Shown here: in pieces, positions 27,467-36,782 of the stretch
Position numbering within the stretch: position 1 is the first letter of the stretch
Layout: the number at the start of each line of letters is the position of its first letter
Source: Haloarcula sp. H-GB4
Lineage (GTDB): Archaea > Halobacteriota > Halobacteria > Halobacteriales > Haloarculaceae
Length of the DNA stretch: 64,000 nt
NCBI RefSeq assembly: GCF_030848575.1
Contig: NZ_JAVDDX010000002.1
Coordinates: 1,116,001 to 1,180,000 of the forward strand
Direction of reading: 5' to 3'
Program-made: the position numbers and the translations under genes
The notes under the pieces: model-generated
What the model was told of the DNA's origin: nothing
Seen by the model: the letters and a program-made list of their open reading frames with translations, nothing else
Databases searched by the model: none

Positions 27467-28153
27467 CTATTCCGAAAGCGCTCGGACGGTGACGCCGTCA
27501 GCAGTGCCAACGTGGATCTCGTCAGCCATATCCACGAACAGCCCGTGCTCGACGACCCCGGGGAGCGCAGCGAGGTCGCTGGCGAGCGGGGCGGGGTCGC
27601 CTATAGAATTGAAGTCACAGTCGAGTACGAGGTTTCCGTTGTCGGTGACGACGGGGCCGTCCTTGCGTTCCGCCCGCCGAAGCGACGGGTCACCGCCAAG
27701 GTCTTCGACCGCCGTTGCGACCGTCGATCGGGCCACCGGGAGCACTTCGACGGGGACAGGGTGTGAGAGTACGTCCGCCTCCTTCGTCGGGTCGGCGACG
27801 ACGAGGAAGCGGTCAGCACTCGCGTCGACGATTTTCTCCTGAGCGTGCGCCGCGCCACCGCCTTTGATCAGATTACCGCCGGCTACCTCGTCGGCCCCGT
27901 CGATGGCGAGGTCGACCGACACGTCATCGAGGTCCCCCAGCGGGATGCCACAGTCCTTGGCCAGCTGACGGGATTGAAACGACGTGGGGACGCCGACAAC
28001 ATCAAGTCCGGCGTCGACCGCCCGTCCGATAGCACGGATAGCGTGGGCTGCTGTCGACCCCGTGCCGAGGCCGACAGCCATGCCATCTTCAACTGCCTCG
28101 GCTGCCGATTCCCCCGCTGCCTGTTTCGCCGCGTCGGAGCCGCCCTGTTTCAT
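27467..28153 (-). CDS. rpiA: Ribose-5-phosphate isomerase A
   Basis: A 228-residue enzyme interconverting ribose 5-phosphate and ribulose 5-phosphate. The expected motifs are GLGTGSTAAHAI, D-G-A-D-E-V with catalytic acids, and KGGGAAHAQEKIV. It is full length for the RpiA family. The start at 28153 (MKQGGSDA) is used; the upstream extension overlaps the divergent zinc-protein gene. Haloarchaea lack the classical oxidative pentose pathway, so it probably serves nucleotide synthesis. Confidence 0.95.
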   Translation of the reverse strand: MKQGGSDAAKQAAGESAAEAVEDGMAVGLGTGSTAAHAIRAIGRAVDAGLDVVGVPTSFQSRQLAKDCGIPLGDLDDVSVDLAIDGADEVAGGNLIKGGGAAHAQEKIVDASADRFLVVADPTKEADVLSHPVPVEVLPVARSTVATAVEDLGGDPSLRRAERKDGPVVTDNGNLVLDCDFNSIGDPAPLASDLAALPGVVEHGLFVDMADEIHVGTADGVTVRALSE

Positions 28154-28211
28154 ATGCGGTGGGTCGACAGACGCGGACAAAACGTTTGTTCTCCCAGCCG
28201 CAAGCGCCCGT

Positions 28212-28388
28212 ATGACCGACTGCACGTACTGTGGCTGTCCGGTCGAGGCCCACGACCCGGTGTTCCTCAGCGATTCGCCCGAGGGAGAGCCGACAGCACA
28301 GTTTTGCAACTACGGCTGCCTCTCGGCTCACATCGACGAGGCAGACCTGACGACCGGCACGGCCTGTGAGTGGTCACCGACGCGGTAG
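28212..28388 (+). CDS. Small cysteine-rich zinc protein (58 aa)
   Basis: A 58-residue acidic protein with C-T-Y-C-G-C at the N-terminus and C-N-Y-G-C plus a later single Cys. Spacing suggests one zinc site formed by the two cysteine clusters. It resembles the small haloarchaeal CxxC family I recall as DUF7576; the name is uncertain. It is divergent from rpiA (58 bases) and precedes the glucosamine mutase gene on the same strand. Confidence 0.72.
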   Translation: MTDCTYCGCPVEAHDPVFLSDSPEGEPTAQFCNYGCLSAHIDEADLTTGTACEWSPTR

Positions 28389-28471
28389 CGGCACGGCGTC
28401 GGCACTGCCAGCCCGCAGTACCTGTCCGATGCCGGATGGATTTTAGGGGCGGCCCGACCCAGAGGGCAGTA

Positions 28472-29785
28472 ATGACACAGTTCGGAACGAGCGGGATTCG
28501 GGGTCCCGTCGGCGAGACGGTTACAGCCGAGTTGGCGCTCTCAGTGGGGCGAGCGCTTGGCATCGACTGCGAGCGGGTGGTCGTGGGCCGGGACCCGCGA
28601 GCGAGCGGCGAGTACCTGCAAGCGGCGCTGGTGGCCGGGCTCCGGGAGAGCGGCGTCGACGTGATCGACCTTGGCGGCGCGGCGACACCGACTATCGGAC
28701 GAGCGGTGGCGTGGCAGGACGCCGACGCCGGTGTCACAGTGACGGCGAGTCACAACCCGCCAGAAGACAACGGTATCAAACTCTGGCAGCCCAGCGGGCA
28801 GGCCTTCGACGCGGACCTCCGGGCGACGATTGAACAGCGACTGGACGAAGATGCGTTCCAGCCAGCGGCGTGGGACGAGAGCGGTAGCCTAGCGTCCCGG
28901 GATGTCAGCCAGCGTCACGTCGACACGCTACTCTCGGAAATCGGCGAACAGGACCTCGACAGCCACGTCATTGTCGATCTCGGCAACGGCGCGGGCCGGG
29001 TCAGCGTCGACGCGCTCTCGGCGCTGGGCTGTTCTGTCGAGACGCTCAACGGCCAGCCCGACGGCGCGTTTCCCGGTCGTCCCTCGGAGCCGAAAGCCGA
29101 GAACTGCGAGTCGCTTTCGACGCTAGTGGCTGAATCCGATGCCGACCTCGGCATCGCACACGATGGCGACGCCGACCGGATGCGGGCGGTCGCGGCCGAC
29201 GGGACCTTCCTTTCCGGCGACGTGTTACTGGCCGTGTTCGCCCGTACTGCAGCGTCACCGGGCGAGCGGGTCGCTGTCCCGGTCGATACGAGCCTCGCCG
29301 TCGAGGACCACCTCAACGACATCGACGTGTCTGTCGAGTACACCCCGGTTGGGGATGTGTACGTCGCCGAGGCCGCAAGCGCCGAGGGTGTCGCCTTCGG
29401 CGGCGAGCCAAGCGGTGCGTGGATCTGGCCCGAGCGAACGCTGTGTCCGGACGGTCCGCTAGCGGCCTGTACCGCCGCAGCATTGGACAGCGAGCGCCCG
29501 CTGGGCGACCGCGCCGCCGACGTGCCGGAGTACCCCATCCGCCGGGACAGCGTCGAAACCGACGAGAAGGAGACCGTGATGGACCGCGTTCGAGAGACAG
29601 TGACCGATGCCTACGACGACGTGACGACGCTCGACGGCGTCCGTGTCGACCTCGGCGACGCGTGGTTCCTCCTGCGGGCCAGCGGAACCCAGCCACTCGT
29701 TCGGATCACCGCCGAAGCCCGCGATCCAGACCGTGCTGACGCGGTGTTCGAGGAGGCACAGACACGCCTGACAGACGCGCTATAG
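28472..29785 (+). CDS. glmM: Phosphohexomutase, probable phosphoglucosamine mutase
   Basis: A 437-residue alpha-D-phosphohexomutase. It begins FGTSGIRG, as GlmM does. It has the catalytic serine loop TASHNPPEDNG, metal loop H-D-G-D-A-D-R-M-R, sugar-binding GGEPSGAWIWPE, and phosphate loop RASGTQPLVRI. The sugar-binding loop GEPSG, rather than GEESG, favours glucosamine substrates, but this is an inference. It would then act in UDP-GlcNAc supply for N-glycans. The start at 28472 is the only one giving the FGTSGIRG N-terminus. Confidence 0.85.
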   Translation: MTQFGTSGIRGPVGETVTAELALSVGRALGIDCERVVVGRDPRASGEYLQAALVAGLRESGVDVIDLGGAATPTIGRAVAWQDADAGVTVTASHNPPEDNGIKLWQPSGQAFDADLRATIEQRLDEDAFQPAAWDESGSLASRDVSQRHVDTLLSEIGEQDLDSHVIVDLGNGAGRVSVDALSALGCSVETLNGQPDGAFPGRPSEPKAENCESLSTLVAESDADLGIAHDGDADRMRAVAADGTFLSGDVLLAVFARTAASPGERVAVPVDTSLAVEDHLNDIDVSVEYTPVGDVYVAEAASAEGVAFGGEPSGAWIWPERTLCPDGPLAACTAAALDSERPLGDRAADVPEYPIRRDSVETDEKETVMDRVRETVTDAYDDVTTLDGVRVDLGDAWFLLRASGTQPLVRITAEARDPDRADAVFEEAQTRLTDAL

Positions 29786-29803
29786 TAGCCATTGAAAATC
29801 AAT

Positions 29804-29842
29804 ACACACCCGATCACACGACGGCAGTGCGATCGGTGTGTA
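29804..29842 (+). terminator. Hairpin downstream of the glucosamine mutase gene
   Basis: ACACACC-CGATC pairs with GATCGG-TGTGT across a loop of about 10 bases, starting 19 bases after the stop at 29785. It is followed by A/T-rich DNA. A terminator role is likely but not certain in archaea. Confidence 0.4.
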
Positions 29843-29977
29843 AATCGTTTCAACTGTTACTATAGTATAGAGCCTGAAACAAGGATCACGGCAAAACAGC
29901 GGTTGATAGCGAGTTCGACCGGGGAGGAAAGCGTCCCCGCAACCATCAGGTCACAGGGCGACCGTTCCTGACCGGTT

Positions 29978-30136
29978 CTATCCGCGACGTGTGGACCGGG
30001 CCTCACGGACGTCTGCCCCGTCGCGGATCTTGTCCTCACACTGCGGACAGACCCTGGGCTTTTCGACCCCGTTTGGCGTGAACACACGCGCGTAGTCAGC
30101 CGTTACAAAATTACCGCAGTTCTGGCATTCCGGCAT
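29978..30136 (-). CDS. Zinc-ribbon microprotein (52 aa), DUF7563-like
   Basis: A 52-residue protein beginning MPECQNCGNFVTADYARVF, with a second C-P-Q-C knuckle about 23 residues later and a charged tail ending R-R-G. It is a clear paralogue of the gene at 25945 with the same two-knuckle pattern. A TATA-like element lies 18-28 bases upstream (about 30154-30164). Function unknown; zinc binding is inferred from the cysteines. Confidence 0.75.
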   Translation of the reverse strand: MPECQNCGNFVTADYARVFTPNGVEKPRVCPQCEDKIRDGADVREARSTRRG

Positions 30137-30342
30137 ACAACCCTGTATGTGGGTTATACCCTCTTAATTGTTATTGGTCTGGTAAGTGTTCGCATACGAG
30201 GTGTTGGCGGCGCTACCGGGTCAAAACGCCATTTCGTTCGAAAGAAGGAAACGCCATCGACGGACACGACGGGCAGCTGAATGTCGTTCAGTTACCACAA
30301 ACTCATCGACGGAGCGGCGGATTCGGGACAAAGCGTGTCCGG
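30137..30342. other. Intergenic region between zinc microprotein and KaiC-like gene
   Basis: About 200 bases. The A/T-rich half near 30150-30185 is promoter-like for the gene ending at 30136. The rest shows no convincing gene: the short plus-strand frame from 30281 runs antisense into the KaiC-like gene and looks like a shadow. Confidence 0.4.
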
Positions 30343-30927
30343 TTACGCTTTGAAGCTACTGGTAATGGTTCCGTCTTCGGACAGTTCGATGACACCGTCG
30401 AAGAGGTCCCGGAACGCCGCGACCGTCTCCTCGTCGTGGACCTCGTCGGCGAGGTGGAACATCCCGACAGCGTCGTATTCGTCTAGCAGGTCGAGGATAT
30501 CTTCGACAGCCGACAGCGCGCCGTCCTCGTCGGCGTAGTAGATGAGTTCCGTCAGCGAGTCGAAGGTCACCCGGAGTTTGCCGTCATGCTCCTGCAGGAA
30601 CGTCTCGGCCTCCGAGACAATCCCGGAAAGGTCGTCGGGCGCGGAAACGTATCGGACGCTTTCGGACTGGCGACGGGTGTAGCCGCGCTCGACCGACAGC
30701 GTGTCGAGGATGGTCGCTTTCGACTCATCGACCTCGTAGTACTCCAGTTTCTGTTTGACCTCCCGGGCGGTAGTCCGGGTCGATATGACGAGCATCGAGT
30801 CCGTATCGGTCGCAAGGAAATCCGTGTCCAGTCGGTCCGTCTCACCGGTACTCGGATGCAGGAGCAGTACCCCTGTGCCACCCGGAACGGTCTCCGGCGC
30901 GTTGTCGATAGCCAGCGTATACTCCAT
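30343..30927 (-). CDS. KaiC-like RecA-superfamily protein, degenerate ATP site
   Basis: A 194-residue protein with the RecA/KaiC core: Y-T-L-A-I-D-N, a degenerate P-loop position (VLLLHPSTGETDR, no GK[ST]), strand segments VISTRTTAREV and RVTFDSLTELIYYAD, and an acidic Walker-B-like F-D-S. It resembles the family I recall as DUF7504, which is common in halophile signalling. The start at 30927 (MEYTLAID) follows a promoter-like region. It probably acts as a signalling partner or scaffold and not an ATPase; the protein at 63015 has a similar domain. Confidence 0.72.
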   Translation of the reverse strand: MEYTLAIDNAPETVPGGTGVLLLHPSTGETDRLDTDFLATDTDSMLVISTRTTAREVKQKLEYYEVDESKATILDTLSVERGYTRRQSESVRYVSAPDDLSGIVSEAETFLQEHDGKLRVTFDSLTELIYYADEDGALSAVEDILDLLDEYDAVGMFHLADEVHDEETVAAFRDLFDGVIELSEDGTITSSFKA

Positions 30928-30973
30928 ATGCACATCAAGGAGAGTGGAACCCAATTAAGTGTGCGGGTCCCGG

Positions 30974-31411
30974 TCAAAACACGCTGTCCGCCGTCGCGGC
31001 CCCGACGACGCTGAAAATTGCACCGACAGTGATGGCTTTCAGCGTCGTCAGAAAGACGGCCATCGGCGTCGGGTCCGGCAGAACCCCGCCGTCGACGAGG
31101 AACGTATCCGGGGCAGTCAGCGCCACCGCGAGGATAGCGACCGAGCCGAACGCGACGCCCATCAGTGAGACGAACCGGACCGGAATTCCGGCGACCTCCG
31201 CCTCGGTGTCCACGTCGCGGTCGGCGTCGGCTTTGTACAGCGCCCCGTACCCGATAGCGAACACGATACCGACGACGAGCACCGCGTGATACCAGGACAT
31301 GTTCTCGGCCAGTACCCACACCTCCTCGGTCACGACGAACGGTCCCGCGAGCAGGAACCCGCCGACGAGTTGCTGGGCAGTGTCCGCGACCCGGTATCGG
31401 CGTCGAGCCAT
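30974..31411 (-). CDS. DUF2391-like membrane protein
   Basis: A 145-residue membrane protein with four predicted hydrophobic segments. The N-terminal MARRRYRVADTAQQLVGGFL followed by G-P-F-V-V-T-E-E-V-W is typical of the haloarchaeal DUF2391 group (name from memory). A short acidic loop (YKADADRDVDTEAEVAG) separates segments two and three. The start at 31411 is preferred because upstream codons code for cysteine- and arginine-rich, unlikely protein. Function unknown. Confidence 0.7.
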   Translation of the reverse strand: MARRRYRVADTAQQLVGGFLLAGPFVVTEEVWVLAENMSWYHAVLVVGIVFAIGYGALYKADADRDVDTEAEVAGIPVRFVSLMGVAFGSVAILAVALTAPDTFLVDGGVLPDPTPMAVFLTTLKAITVGAIFSVVGAATADSVF

Positions 31412-31675
31412 ACCGGGTTGCTGTCCCGTCAGCAGGAAAGTCTCCCGGTCCGCCACTGTCCAACAGGAACCACGTCCAACCGCCGCGGGGCGGTTCACGG
31501 CCGTCTTTCTCGTTTCAACTGGACAGAAAATATGCCACCGTCCCTCGGTTTCCAGGTGAAGCAAGGGGGTACAGCGGCTGTGAGTGGACGGAAAATCACG
31601 ACATCATCGGCTGATTCGGGCCGTGAGTAAAAACGTTTCGTCCCACAGCCGACAGGTCGAGCAGGCCAGGACGGC
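31412..31675. other. Gene-free interval before upp
   Basis: About 260 bases separate the DUF2391-like gene from the 3' end of upp. I see no convincing gene, RNA or strong repeat in it. It must hold the promoter of the DUF2391-like gene. Confidence 0.4.
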
Positions 31676-32353
31676 TTACGTCGTCCGGAAGGCGCGGTCG
31701 CCGGCGTCGCCGAGCCCCGGAACGATGAACCCGTCCTCGTCGAGTTCGTCGTCGATAGCGACGCTGATGATGTCAGCGTCCGGCTGCGCCTCCGAAACGC
31801 GGACGATACCCTCCGGTGCGGAGACTGCGGCCAAGACGAGCAGGTTCTCCGGCTCTGTCTTCTCCGAGGTGATGTAATCGAGTACCGTGGCCATCGTTGA
31901 CCCGGTCGCGAGCATCGGGTCCGCGATGATGACGGTGTCGTCCTCGGTGATTTCGGGCAGTTTGACGTATTCGACGGAGATGGGGAACTCGCCGTCGTCG
32001 TTCATCCCAGCTTCCTCATCACGGCTGGCGGAGATGACGCCCTGTCGGGCGCGAGGGAACGCTTTGAGCAGTCCCTCGACAAACGGCGTCGCAGCACGGA
32101 GGACGTTGACGATAACGACGTCTTCGAGTCCTTTGACGCGCTCACCCATCGTCGTGGTTAGTGGCGTCTGGATTTCCGTGTACTCAGTTTCCATCCGCCC
32201 GTCAATGATTTCGTAGCCACAGATACGGCCGAGGCGGACCAGTCCCTTCCGGAAAGCGACCTGTTCGGTCTCGACGTTTCGTATCCGAGTCAGTTCATCT
32301 CGCGCCAGCGCGTGCGTGACGACAGAGGCGTCGCCGCGCTGTTCGATTGGCAT
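31676..32353 (-). CDS. upp: Uracil phosphoribosyltransferase
   Basis: A 225-residue pyrimidine-salvage enzyme making UMP from uracil and PRPP. The PRPP-binding motif [11 protein letters not shown] is complete. The flanking uracil-binding part, [10 protein letters not shown] and the C-terminal [12 protein letters not shown], matches the family. It begins 41 bases after the TRAP permease stop on the same strand, so it may share that transcript. Confidence 0.96.
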   Translation of the reverse strand: MPIEQRGDASVVTHALARDELTRIRNVETEQVAFRKGLVRLGRICGYEIIDGRMETEYTEIQTPLTTTMGERVKGLEDVVIVNVLRAATPFVEGLLKAFPRARQGVISASRDEEAGMNDDGEFPISVEYVKLPEITEDDTVIIADPMLATGSTMATVLDYITSEKTEPENLLVLAAVSAPEGIVRVSEAQPDADIISVAIDDELDEDGFIVPGLGDAGDRAFRTT

Positions 32354-32393
32354 ATCGTGCCCGTTGACACCCGATGGCTTAAACGGTTCTCAC

Positions 32394-35195
32394 TCAGGCC
32401 GGCTCAGCCGTGCCTGACCGTACCGCAGGGTCACCGCCGCGCTGGCGGTTCTTTGCCATGAGGAAGAGGAACAGCGCGAGACCGACGCCGCGGAGCACAA
32501 CGTCGAGCAAGAGCGTCATCTCGCCGCCGCCGAGGCCAATGAGGCCGAGGATGTCGTACACGCCGGACACTGCGAGGCCGGGGGCCATCAGGAGCAGCGA
32601 ACTGAACGCGAACGCCGCCCGCTCGCCCCGGGAGACCGGCGCGTACGCGAACCCGATAACCGTCGCGGCCAGCGCAACGACGCCGAGGAAGACGCCGATA
32701 ACGGGTATCAGTATCTCAGGGATAGCGTAGCCGACATCCAGCAAGTCCGCAGCCTCGACAACCCGATATTTGTCCCCGACATCAAGATTGGGAGCGTCAG
32801 GGTTGCGCCGAAGCAGAATGATTCCCGGCGTGACGATGAACGCGAACGGCACAATTGCCTTGTTGAGCGAGAGCGAAAACGCCTCGATGCCGGTCTCGAA
32901 GGCATCGGACTTTGCAACACCGGAAGCGGCGTAGGCAGCCACTGCGACCGGCGGCGTGATGTCGGCGATGACGCCGAAATAGAGGATGAACAGATGCGCC
33001 GCGAGCAGCGGGACGCCGAACTCGGTCAGCGCCGGCGCGAGCAGTGAGACGAGGATAATGTAGGTTACCGTCGTCGGCATCCCCATCCCAAGGATAATTG
33101 AGGAGAACGCGGTGACGAGCAACAGCAAGACCAGCGAACCGCCGGCGACGGCCGTGATGAGCGAGACGAGGTTCGGGCCGAGGCCGGAGACGCTGATGAC
33201 GCCTGGGATGATACCGGCAGCGGCGACGGCGATGACGACCGGCACCGCAGTTCTGGCCCCGCTTTCCATCGACTTCCCGAGGAAAACGCCAAGCTTGTAC
33301 AGTCCGTTCGATGCCAGATCTGGGCGACCAGCAGCGTCAGCGGTCGTTTCGGCGGTTTCGTCGACAGCACCGTCGAACGACAGCAGCGGCGAGTCGAGTC
33401 GGGGCCGCGTAATCAACGTGATGACACCGGCGAGAATCATCAGCGTGCCGACGTTACCGAGGGTGGCCGAAAGCGCGGAGCCAAGTGGTTGTGGACCGGG
33501 GAGTGCAAGCGCACCCTCTGTTGTCAGGTCTGCCGCAACAAGTCCATCAATACGGTCGAACAGCGCCGGGAACGCTGTAGTGGTCTGTACAAACCGATTG
33601 AACAGGTACCCGAAGATTCCTTCCCCAGTGAGGAACTGCGTGAGCGTCGTCAGCCCGAAGAGAGACGCAAATATAGCGCCGAGTCGGGCACGCGTCTCAT
33701 CGCTGTAAGCCGCGATAAGTGCGATGAGCGCACCGATAGCGATGAGTGTGAACCACGCCGAGCGGGCAACCGACAGCCGCTCGATGATGAGGTAGTACAG
33801 CAGGAGGCCCAGCGGGACGAGGTAGAACCACCCGCTTTTGAAGTGACTCCGGAGGTTGACCAGTTCGGAGGGGTCGAGACCACCGATGTTCTCCTTGACC
33901 GCCTCGAAGTGGACCATTACCCAGACGCCGAAGAAGAAGACGATAGCGGGAATCGTGGCGACGACGATGACGTCAGCGAACGGCGTTGCCGTGTACTGGA
34001 CAATGAGGAATGCGGCGGCCCCCATCACCGGCGGGAGAATTTGACCACCCGATGAGGCAGAGGCCTCGACACCGCCGGAGAACTCCGGCGAGTAGCCCGA
34101 CCGCTTCATCAGCGGAATCGTGAACGCACCGGTCGTCACCGTGTTGGCGATGGACGAACCCGAGATGGTCCCCATGAAGCCGCTGGCGAGAATGGATGCC
34201 TTCGCGGGGCCGCCCTTCCGCGTCCCCGTCGCGCCGTACGCGAGGTCGATGAACCACTGTCCCGCGCCGGACATCTCGAGGAACGCGCCAAAAAGAATGA
34301 AGATGTAGATGAACTGCACGGAGACGGTGACCGGAATCCCGAACACCCCGTTTTCCGTGTTGTACCAGAGGTTCTGGATGATAGAGGGCCAGGACAGTTC
34401 CGGGATGGAGAGGACGCCGACGTAGGCGGCGTCCTGTGGAATGAGGACTCCGAAGCGGGCGTAGACGACGAAGGCCGCGACGATGACCATCAGCCAGAGG
34501 CTGATCGCCCGGCGGGTCGCTTCGAGGACGAGCAGGACGCCGAGCACGCCCAGCACGAACGCGTAGGAGGTGTCGGCGAGCGGTCCGAGCAGGCCCGCTA
34601 TCGGCTCCAAGAAGGTGAATACTTCCTGAATGGGGCGGCCACGTTGAACACCCAGCGCACGCATGCGCTGGATCTCGTTGAAGTCAGTGATGAAGTACGC
34701 GGCCGACAGCACCGACAGGACAATGAAGGCGAAATCCGAGGGCGTCACGCGGTTCATTTCGGCGTCGAGGAACGCCCAGGCGAGGGCGCTCCCGATAGCG
34801 TGAACGACACGAGAGACCGGGTGCTCCGCACCGAGTTTCTCGTCGACCAGCGATCCGAGCGCGATACAGCGCCGGGAAAGTGGGCCGTCACCGGTACTGC
34901 CGGGATACAGCAAGAACGTCAGAATGAGGCCAAAGGAGACGTGAACGGCGTTGATCTGGAGCAGTTGCAGGGACGCGAACACGACATCACCGACGCCGGG
35001 GAGCGAGAGCGAGAGGACGAAGCCTTTCGCCGCGAGCCACATCTGAAACACTGAAAACGAGATGCCGATGAGCGCAACGAGGACAACTGCCCAGCCTGTG
35101 AGCGAGCGTTTCCGCTCGATCTCCTGCAGTACTTCGTCGACTTCCTCGTCCGATACGGCCTCCCCGCCGTCGTCAGATCGTGTGTTTTCAGTCAT
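32394..35195 (-). CDS. TRAP transporter, fused 4TM/12TM permease
   Basis: A 933-residue membrane protein fusing the small (DctQ-like) and large (DctM-like) TRAP subunits. It has an acidic cytosolic N-terminus, then about 20 hydrophobic segments. Typical DctM features are GATGTRKGGPAKASILASGFMG around residue 320 and a second-half repeat with M-G-M-P-T-T-V-T-Y. It works with the TAXI lipoprotein at 35742 and the DUF1850 protein, whose stop overlaps its start (ATGA). Driven by sodium or proton gradient; substrate probably an organic acid, unknown. Confidence 0.93.
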   Translation of the reverse strand: MTENTRSDDGGEAVSDEEVDEVLQEIERKRSLTGWAVVLVALIGISFSVFQMWLAAKGFVLSLSLPGVGDVVFASLQLLQINAVHVSFGLILTFLLYPGSTGDGPLSRRCIALGSLVDEKLGAEHPVSRVVHAIGSALAWAFLDAEMNRVTPSDFAFIVLSVLSAAYFITDFNEIQRMRALGVQRGRPIQEVFTFLEPIAGLLGPLADTSYAFVLGVLGVLLVLEATRRAISLWLMVIVAAFVVYARFGVLIPQDAAYVGVLSIPELSWPSIIQNLWYNTENGVFGIPVTVSVQFIYIFILFGAFLEMSGAGQWFIDLAYGATGTRKGGPAKASILASGFMGTISGSSIANTVTTGAFTIPLMKRSGYSPEFSGGVEASASSGGQILPPVMGAAAFLIVQYTATPFADVIVVATIPAIVFFFGVWVMVHFEAVKENIGGLDPSELVNLRSHFKSGWFYLVPLGLLLYYLIIERLSVARSAWFTLIAIGALIALIAAYSDETRARLGAIFASLFGLTTLTQFLTGEGIFGYLFNRFVQTTTAFPALFDRIDGLVAADLTTEGALALPGPQPLGSALSATLGNVGTLMILAGVITLITRPRLDSPLLSFDGAVDETAETTADAAGRPDLASNGLYKLGVFLGKSMESGARTAVPVVIAVAAAGIIPGVISVSGLGPNLVSLITAVAGGSLVLLLLVTAFSSIILGMGMPTTVTYIILVSLLAPALTEFGVPLLAAHLFILYFGVIADITPPVAVAAYAASGVAKSDAFETGIEAFSLSLNKAIVPFAFIVTPGIILLRRNPDAPNLDVGDKYRVVEAADLLDVGYAIPEILIPVIGVFLGVVALAATVIGFAYAPVSRGERAAFAFSSLLLMAPGLAVSGVYDILGLIGLGGGEMTLLLDVVLRGVGLALFLFLMAKNRQRGGDPAVRSGTAEPA

Positions 35196-35680
35196 GTGTT
35201 GAGCTGGTCTGTCGCAGCACCGAACGCCGAGCGCTGGGTCACGTAGAGGTGGACCGAGCGGCCGTTGGTGCGGGCTACCAAGTCGTAGGTTTCGGCTCCG
35301 ACGTGAAGTTTATGTCCTGCAACATCACCGGGAGAGACTGTCACCCGCGTGTAGTTGCCCGGCGGGTCGAACACGTACATTCCGTCCTCGCGGGTGACGT
35401 TGGCTCGGCTCGGGAGCCCCCAGCCGAACGATTCGAACTCCATGCGGGTCATCTCGAGGTGGTCACCACGGACCGTGTACTCGTCGTAGACGCGCGTTTT
35501 TTCGACACTATGCATGTATTCCAGCGCCACGGTCGTACCGTCTTCGACCGGGGCCGTTAGATACTGCTCACCGGTCTCGGCGTCTTCAACGACCAGTGCA
35601 CGTCCGCCGGGGAGCGCTGCTACAGTCCCGATGAGGAGGAGGGCAACGAGCACCGCGATAGCGACGTATCGTCGTCTCAT
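35192..35680 (-). CDS. DUF1850 protein of TRAP operon
   Basis: A 162-residue protein with one N-terminal membrane anchor (about residues 6-26) and an extracytoplasmic DUF1850-type domain containing YMHSVEKTRVYDEY and FESFGWGLPS. DUF1850 proteins are typically encoded with fused TRAP permeases and TAXI binding proteins, as here. It overlaps the permease start by 4 bases, implying translational coupling. Likely an accessory subunit facing outward; mechanism unknown. Confidence 0.9.
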   Translation of the reverse strand: MRRRYVAIAVLVALLLIGTVAALPGGRALVVEDAETGEQYLTAPVEDGTTVALEYMHSVEKTRVYDEYTVRGDHLEMTRMEFESFGWGLPSRANVTREDGMYVFDPPGNYTRVTVSPGDVAGHKLHVGAETYDLVARTNGRSVHLYVTQRSAFGAATDQLNT

Positions 35681-35741
35681 TCCAGTTGGTGAGTAATAGA
35701 AGGTGGTTAGTTAACGATACGGATGGCGTCAGCCGGCGACG

Positions 35742-36782
35742 TTATGCGTCGAAGTAGGCCGCTGCGCCAGGGTGGAGTTCGATGGACATCCCGTCCTGTG
35801 CGGAGTCCGCGCTGATGAAGTCTGTCTTGATAGAGAGGTCGTCGACGTTGTCGAAGATAGCGCCGGTGACCGATTCGACCGTCCCTTCGGGCTGTTCGGC
35901 GTTCGTCGCAATCATCGCCTGCACAGCGATTGTTTCGACAGCCTCGTCGACGCCGGTGTAGGTGTCGGCGGGGATGGTGTCGTCAGCGAACCAGGAGGCG
36001 TCCTCCTTCGCTGCGGCACGGTTGTCGCCGGAGATGGGGACGATGACGAGGTCGTTGGTGTTTGCGAGGTCCTCGATTGCGCCAACCGGCCAGCCACCGA
36101 CGACGAACGCAGCGTCGATATCGCCGTTCCGGAGCTGATCGGCGGCCTGAGAGAACGAGGCGTTCTGCTCGTTGTAATCGGAGATACCGACTGACTCCAG
36201 AATCTGGTTCGCGTTGACCTGGGTTCCGCTCCCGAGGTCGCCAGTGTTGATCGTCGCCCCTTCGAGGTCAGAGAGCTGCGTGATGCCCGTGTCCGCGAGG
36301 GTAACGACTGTGATGGTCTCCGGGTACAGGGTCGCAACGCCTTGGAGGTTCTCGACGGCGTTGTCCTGGAACGCATCAATGCCAGTGCCGTTCTTCGCGA
36401 ACGAGGCGATGTCGTTCTGGATGAGCGCGAAGTCGGCGTCGCCGCTGGCGAGACTACCGACATTTTCGACGCTCGCACCGGTCGACTGGACGTTCAGCGT
36501 GAAGTCCGTGTTGTCCTCTACGACCGTCTTGAACTCGTTCGAGAGCGGGAAGTAGGTGCCACCGGTGCCGCCGGCGTGCCACGAGAGGCGGGTTTCCATA
36601 TCGCCTTCGGTCATCTCGCCGTCGGTCATGCCACCGTCACCTTCAGTCATCTCGCCGTCGCCCTCTGTCATTTCGCCGTCGCCGCCATCGCCGCCGTCGC
36701 CGCCGCCACAACCGGCGAGAGCTGCGACACCTGCAACGCCTGCTGTCTTGAGGAACCGCCTGCGCGTGGAGTTGTTAGTCAT
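35742..36782 (-). CDS. TAXI-family TRAP solute-binding lipoprotein
   Basis: A 346-residue binding protein exported by the Tat route: R-R-R-F-L-K at residues 7-12, then a hydrophobic stretch and the lipobox L-A-G-C with Cys25. After the lipobox is an acidic linker with E-M-T-E-G-D-G repeats (about residues 37-62), then the TAXI domain starting L-S-W-H-A-G-G-T-G-G-T-Y-F-P-L. It is the first gene of the TRAP operon. The repeat linker probably spans the surface layer. Confidence 0.94.
   Translation of the reverse strand: MTNNSTRRRFLKTAGVAGVAALAGCGGGDGGDGGDGEMTEGDGEMTEGDGGMTDGEMTEGDMETRLSWHAGGTGGTYFPLSNEFKTVVEDNTDFTLNVQSTGASVENVGSLASGDADFALIQNDIASFAKNGTGIDAFQDNAVENLQGVATLYPETITVVTLADTGITQLSDLEGATINTGDLGSGTQVNANQILESVGISDYNEQNASFSQAADQLRNGDIDAAFVVGGWPVGAIEDLANTNDLVIVPISGDNRAAAKEDASWFADDTIPADTYTGVDEAVETIAVQAMIATNAEQPEGTVESVTGAIFDNVDDLSIKTDFISADSAQDGMSIELHPGAAAYFDA

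Noticed and set aside
36555-36715. Simple-repeat region as a mobile or CRISPR-like element
   Set aside because: It codes the acidic repeat linker of the TAXI lipoprotein in frame, so it is part of the gene.
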